Assembly: GCA_963704825.1 (NCBI GenBank)
Contig: CAVPHV010000011.1
Location: 124,001 to 188,000 of the forward strand
Direction: 5' to 3'
Source of the DNA: CAVPHV01 sp963704825
GTDB taxonomy: Bacteria; Actinomycetota; Acidimicrobiia; Spongiisociales; UBA5794
DNA length: 64,000 bases
Below the pieces are notes generated by a model. It was not told where the DNA came from, searched no databases, and was given only the letters and a program-made list of their open reading frames with translations. Position numbers and translations under genes: made by a program. Positions 60,629-64,000 of the stretch are shown here, in pieces; positions within the stretch are counted from its first letter, which is position 1; every line of letters begins with the position of its first letter.

Positions 60629-62623
60629 TCATGTTGGGTTCACGGTTCCCCCGATCGGGAGGCTCATCGTCGAGCCGCCAAGTGCGGACCGCGATCCAGG
60701 GTTCTGGGCGACTGCGAGCAGGGAGCGTCCACTGTTGTAGATCTGTTCAGCGACAGGGCGCAGGGCAACGCCGACGAAGGGCAAGATGATGAGGTCGCCC
60801 GGGTCGGTGTTGGCGTTGACCCAACTGACGACGTCGGCGCCGTCTCGATACGCCGAGTGTTCCGGGAGCTGAATGTCGAGTGCGGAGATCGCCTCGGGGG
60901 CGGCGGGACCGACGACGAGTGGACGGTCCTTTCCGGTGAGTGAACGCGCGATCTGGGCACCCAACGAGATCGAGGGCACGCTGCCCGGTATGAGGTTGTG
61001 GGCGACGAGAGCGACGCTCGGGTGTGTCGCGACGTCGTCGTGGAGTGCTGCGATGAGGACGGGCACCGACGTGGATGCGATGATTTCGCTGTAGCTGGCT
61101 CCGAGTAGATGGCTCCGGAGATTGCTGGGCCCGGGCCATGCCAAGAGCAACAGCGAGGAGTTGTCTTCGATTGCGGTGCGGTTGATGCCGGATGCGACCG
61201 ACCGATCGACACGGAGCTGGGTTTCGACGTCCTGGCCCAGTCGTCGCAGCACGTGATCGGCACGGACTTGTTCGGCGCGTCCCCACTCGATCCGGTCTGG
61301 AGCTGTCGATGGAACCACGACGATGGGCTGGAGGATGCCGCCGACGGGGTCAGCGAGTCGCCCGGCGAGCCCGATGACCCGTACCAGCATGTCATCGGGG
61401 ATATCCGCGGCCGGTAGAAGAATGGCTTCGCCGGGACGCCGCTGCTCGTCGGCCGGCATCATGACCCTCGGTGCATACCGGTTCGTGCCGATCGATGTGA
61501 TCACGAGGCTGACGGCGACGACGACCATGACCGCGTTGACCACGTCGTCGCCATAGAGCCCCGCCTCGAGGCCAATCACCGTCGCGGCGAGTGTCGCAGC
61601 TGCCTGGGCCACCGACATCGAGAACATCAGCCCGACCTCGGCGCCGGCCAGATCGAACAAGCGGCCCGACAACCATGCTGCAGCCGCCTTCCCAGCGACC
61701 AACGCAACGATGAAGCCGCCCGCCAACCGCAAGGTCGCAGCGGTGAACATCACTTCGGGATCGAACAAGAGCCCAACCGACACAAGAAACGTCGGAATGA
61801 AGATGGCGTTGCCGATGAAATCGGTCACCGCCATCAAGGGACTCGCGTTCGGGACCAGCCGGTTCAGTCCGACGCCGATGAAGAACGCGCCAATCAAGGC
61901 CTCGATCCCGAGCAACTCCGCGACCACCGCCGAGGACGTCAGACCGATGAGCACCATCAAGTACCGCAGGGTTCGTTCCTGACCGATCCCCATGAAGAAA
62001 GTGCGGGCCAGCGCGGGATAGATGATCAAGCACCAGAAGGCCAACCCGATCATGCCCAGCGTGATGCTCAACACCAGCCGCACACCACCCGAGCCGCCGG
62101 TCTCGGCGCCGATGATCAAGGCCAGGATGACCAACGAGACGGTGTCGGTGATCGAACTCGCGCCGACAATCGCCGCCACCGCTCGGTTCTTGGTCAACCC
62201 GAACTGGTTCACGATCGGATAGGTGATCAACGTGAACGACGCCCAGAACGAACCGATCAATATCGACGCGGCAGTATCGATACCGAGCAACAACGCCACC
62301 CCAGTACCCAACACCAGCGGGATGAACGCGGTCAGCAAACCGAACCCCACGGAGATCTTCCGATACCGGATGAACGAGTCGATGTCGAGCTGAAGGCCCG
62401 CCAAGAAGATGAGGTACAACACGCCGAGACTGCCCACCGAATCCAAGGCCTCGAACCTGGGCAGCACATCGAGCATGTTCGGGCCGATCAGAGCCCCACC
62501 CAGCAACAGACCCATCAACCCGGGCAATCGGAGTCGCTCGGCAATCAGCGGACCGAAGACAACAATCAACGCCACAACCGTGAACCCGAAAGTGGGCCCC
62601 TGCTGAACAGCTTCCCAGGACAT
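60629..62623 (-). CDS. CPA2-type cation:proton antiporter with USP-like tail
   Basis: 664 residues. Thirteen spans (about 1-395) match the Na/H exchanger fold: IAERLRLPGLMGLLLGGALIGP, GASSITDTVSLVILALIIGAETG with the ion-site Asp, MVLIGLTSSAVVAELLGIEALIGAFFIGVGL. The cytoplasmic tail (about 400-660) holds two USP-like halves, for example NSSLLLLAWPGPSNLRS and LIILPFVGVALRP. It would exchange K+ or Na+ for H+ under control of a nucleotide or stress signal. Confidence 0.9.
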   Translation of the reverse strand: MSWEAVQQGPTFGFTVVALIVVFGPLIAERLRLPGLMGLLLGGALIGPNMLDVLPRFEALDSVGSLGVLYLIFLAGLQLDIDSFIRYRKISVGFGLLTAFIPLVLGTGVALLLGIDTAASILIGSFWASFTLITYPIVNQFGLTKNRAVAAIVGASSITDTVSLVILALIIGAETGGSGGVRLVLSITLGMIGLAFWCLIIYPALARTFFMGIGQERTLRYLMVLIGLTSSAVVAELLGIEALIGAFFIGVGLNRLVPNASPLMAVTDFIGNAIFIPTFLVSVGLLFDPEVMFTAATLRLAGGFIVALVAGKAAAAWLSGRLFDLAGAEVGLMFSMSVAQAAATLAATVIGLEAGLYGDDVVNAVMVVVAVSLVITSIGTNRYAPRVMMPADEQRRPGEAILLPAADIPDDMLVRVIGLAGRLADPVGGILQPIVVVPSTAPDRIEWGRAEQVRADHVLRRLGQDVETQLRVDRSVASGINRTAIEDNSSLLLLAWPGPSNLRSHLLGASYSEIIASTSVPVLIAALHDDVATHPSVALVAHNLIPGSVPSISLGAQIARSLTGKDRPLVVGPAAPEAISALDIQLPEHSAYRDGADVVSWVNANTDPGDLIILPFVGVALRPVAEQIYNSGRSLLAVAQNPGSRSALGGSTMSLPIGGTVNPT

Positions 62624-62811
62624 CCCCTACCTCCGCACGCTCAGTGGCCCAGCCGCGGAACCCGATGACGACACCCGCCGCACGACGAGGAGCCTCCGCA
62701 CGCCAGGGCGGACAACAAGTCGAGAGGCATCACCGCTGAATCTGACAGATGAGGAGCAGCTCCCGGCTCCCCAGCTCGGGAGCACGCACGCACCCTGGTG
62801 CCGTGGGCTTG

Positions 62812-63516
62812 TCATCGAGATCCGGGCACGTCGAGGTCTTCCGTGCTGCCGTCAGGCTCAACCGTCGAATCAGTGGACCGGGTCAGCAACAGCACCACGC
62901 TCACGGTCAAGACCCAGGCCGGGAAGACCAATCCGGCCGGTTGGGTGACCAGCGGGAGGACGAAGAGCACCAGGCCACTCAGGTATCCGATCACTGCAAG
63001 CCACGATGGCAAGACGCGGCTCCGCATGATCACCGTCGAGGTGGTGAACATGAAGACCGCCTGAATGCGGGGTGCGACGACAAGAATCAGGGAGCCACCG
63101 ATGCCTCCGGCCAGCGATGCCGATGCCGGGCTCACAGCCGCGGCATCGAGCTGGGTCATGGCGACCGCGGGAGCCGCCAACACGGCAGCGCCGCTGAGCC
63201 ACACGGCGACGTACAGGATACCCGAGCCGAGAAAGACCGTGGAGAAGAACTGGTCCTCGCGGTCACCCAGGCGACGTCGGATTACTGCCACGAACCACAA
63301 GAACGCGACTGCAACAAACGATGCCAGAGCGAGTGCCCCGATCAGCCAGGCCTGATGCGTGCCATCGTCAAACCATTCGGCCAGTTCCTCGTCGCTGAGT
63401 TCCAGGCTCGGAAAGCGCGAGAGGCGAATCAACGCCAGGACGGTGAGTACCGAGTAGGCAATGCCGGCGATCGCCGCAGCCTCGATCGACCGGCCACGAC
63501 GGGTCGGGTCACCCAT
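62812..63516 (-). CDS. Multi-span membrane protein of unknown function (paralogue B)
   Basis: 234 residues, six spans. It shares with the protein at 11729-12391 the segments SIEAAAIAGIAYSVL, VAFLWFVAVIRRRLGDREDQFF, FLGSGILYV and RIQAVFMFTTSTVIMRS, so the two are close paralogues about 51 kb apart. A charged C-terminal tail is added here. No function can be assigned. Confidence 0.85.
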   Translation of the reverse strand: MGDPTRRGRSIEAAAIAGIAYSVLTVLALIRLSRFPSLELSDEELAEWFDDGTHQAWLIGALALASFVAVAFLWFVAVIRRRLGDREDQFFSTVFLGSGILYVAVWLSGAAVLAAPAVAMTQLDAAAVSPASASLAGGIGGSLILVVAPRIQAVFMFTTSTVIMRSRVLPSWLAVIGYLSGLVLFVLPLVTQPAGLVFPAWVLTVSVVLLLTRSTDSTVEPDGSTEDLDVPGSR

Positions 63517-63550
63517 GGTCGTTCACCTCTGGACGGGCGACGGTGATGAT

Positions 63551-64000
63551 TCAGGCCTTTCGCAGTGGGGGTGGTGTCCAGGTGCCGTCGAGGACTTCGG
63601 GTCGCGGGTCATAGAGGCGGATCGTCACACCGAGTGGCCCGGTGGGGGCCGGGAGCCAGTTCGCTCGTCGGTTGTCGCCGGGGTCGGAATGTTGGAGGTA
63701 CAGGTCGAGTGATCCATCGGCGTTGTACACGAGTGGGTCGCGGTCGCCGAGGGCGTAGCGGTCGAGGTCGTTGAGTACCGGGAAGCCATCGCCGTCGTAC
63801 ATGGTGACCGACCAGAACGCGTCGGCGGGTGGCAGTGCGTCGGCATCGAAGTGCAACACGTAGTCGACTTCGCCCACGGGCGTGTTGCCGTCGGCGTCGT
63901 GGAACAGGACCGGGTAGATCGCGTCCTCGACGAGGTTGGCGCCGAGGCCGATCTTGGCGATGATGGCTCGGCGCCAGTAGTCGGTGCCGTAGACCCCCAT
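63551..64000 (-). CDS. DUF1214-domain protein (N-terminus off window)
   Basis: 149 visible residues, open to the right edge, so the start is not shown. GNTPVGEVDYVLHFDADALPPADAFWSVTMYDGDGFPVLND, then YNADGSLDLYLQHSDPGDNRRANWLPAPTGPLGVTIRLYDPR, match the C-terminal DUF1214 domain usually found with DUF1254. The role of such proteins is unknown; many are secreted. Confidence 0.87.
   Translation of the reverse strand: MGVYGTDYWRRAIIAKIGLGANLVEDAIYPVLFHDADGNTPVGEVDYVLHFDADALPPADAFWSVTMYDGDGFPVLNDLDRYALGDRDPLVYNADGSLDLYLQHSDPGDNRRANWLPAPTGPLGVTIRLYDPRPEVLDGTWTPPPLRKA

Noticed and set aside
1..64000. CRISPR arrays, insertion sequences, rRNA
   Set aside because: No regularly spaced short repeats, transposase motifs or rRNA-like stretches were seen on either strand.

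Overview
The window comes from a high-GC actinobacterium, most likely of the class Acidimicrobiia. This is inferred from protein style and not from a marker gene. Supporting signs are lipoproteins with a lipobox followed by Thr-rich linkers, F420-type flavin/deazaflavin split-barrel proteins, leaderless genes with TANNNT boxes six bases before the ATG, many GTG starts, and TetR, ROK and APC-USP families. No rRNA, intact tRNA, CRISPR array or insertion sequence was seen. The gene order is mosaic, with short operons of 1-6 genes.

Layout. 1-10.7 kb is a carbohydrate uptake and catabolism locus: TIM-barrel isomerase (cut by the left edge), Gfo/Idh/MocA dehydrogenase, two RbsC-like permeases, an RbsA/MglA-like ATPase, a sugar-binding lipoprotein, a ROK repressor and a SIS-domain protein. 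Divergent from these are a GntR/HutC regulator with a perfect TTGTCTAGACAA operator and a ROK sugar kinase. 10.7-16.2 kb holds an SDR, membrane proteins, a split-barrel protein, mannose-6-phosphate isomerase, a beta-hydroxyacid dehydrogenase and an MgtC-like protein. 16.2-23.8 kb has a giant adenylate cyclase/ATPase/TPR signalling protein, a membrane esterase divergent from a DM13 protein, a GNAT-YoaP acetyltransferase and a winged-helix (YcaQ-like) protein. 23.8-31.3 kb has a secreted NHL beta-propeller protein with a perfect 357-bp tandem duplication and one frameshift, a HAD phosphatase, an NTF2-like protein, a possible LCIB/theta-class carbonic anhydrase, an SH3-type lipoprotein, a DUF1269 protein and a double ABM-domain membrane protein.

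31.3-35.8 kb is the most unusual part. A single 793-residue protein joins an N-terminal TIR domain, TPR-like helices, one membrane span and an extracellular BMP/PnrA-type nucleoside-binding domain. It is preceded by a structured leader. It converges on a secreted 5'-nucleotidase gene that carries four single-base frameshifts. Together they suggest a receptor that could couple extracellular purine nucleosides to cytoplasmic TIR NADase signalling.

36-43.9 kb has a serine hydrolase, a LolD-like ATPase/FtsX permease/histidine kinase operon without a response regulator, an F420-type split-barrel protein with a TTG start, and a TetR-USP operon. 43.9-48.6 kb has a double-length phosphofructokinase whose C-half has lost catalytic residues, as in eukaryotic PFK, and an ECF sigma/anti-sigma pair. 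49-51.4 kb has ACT-domain and Fur-family genes and a tRNA-3'-end-like scar. 51.5-60.3 kb contains three TetR regulators, each next to a gene it probably controls (alpha/beta hydrolase, FAD monooxygenase, quinone-type oxidoreductase), plus an APC-USP transporter and a DUF4386 protein. 60.6-64 kb has a CPA2 antiporter with USP-like tail, a second copy of the membrane protein seen at 11.7 kb, and a DUF1214 gene cut by the right edge.
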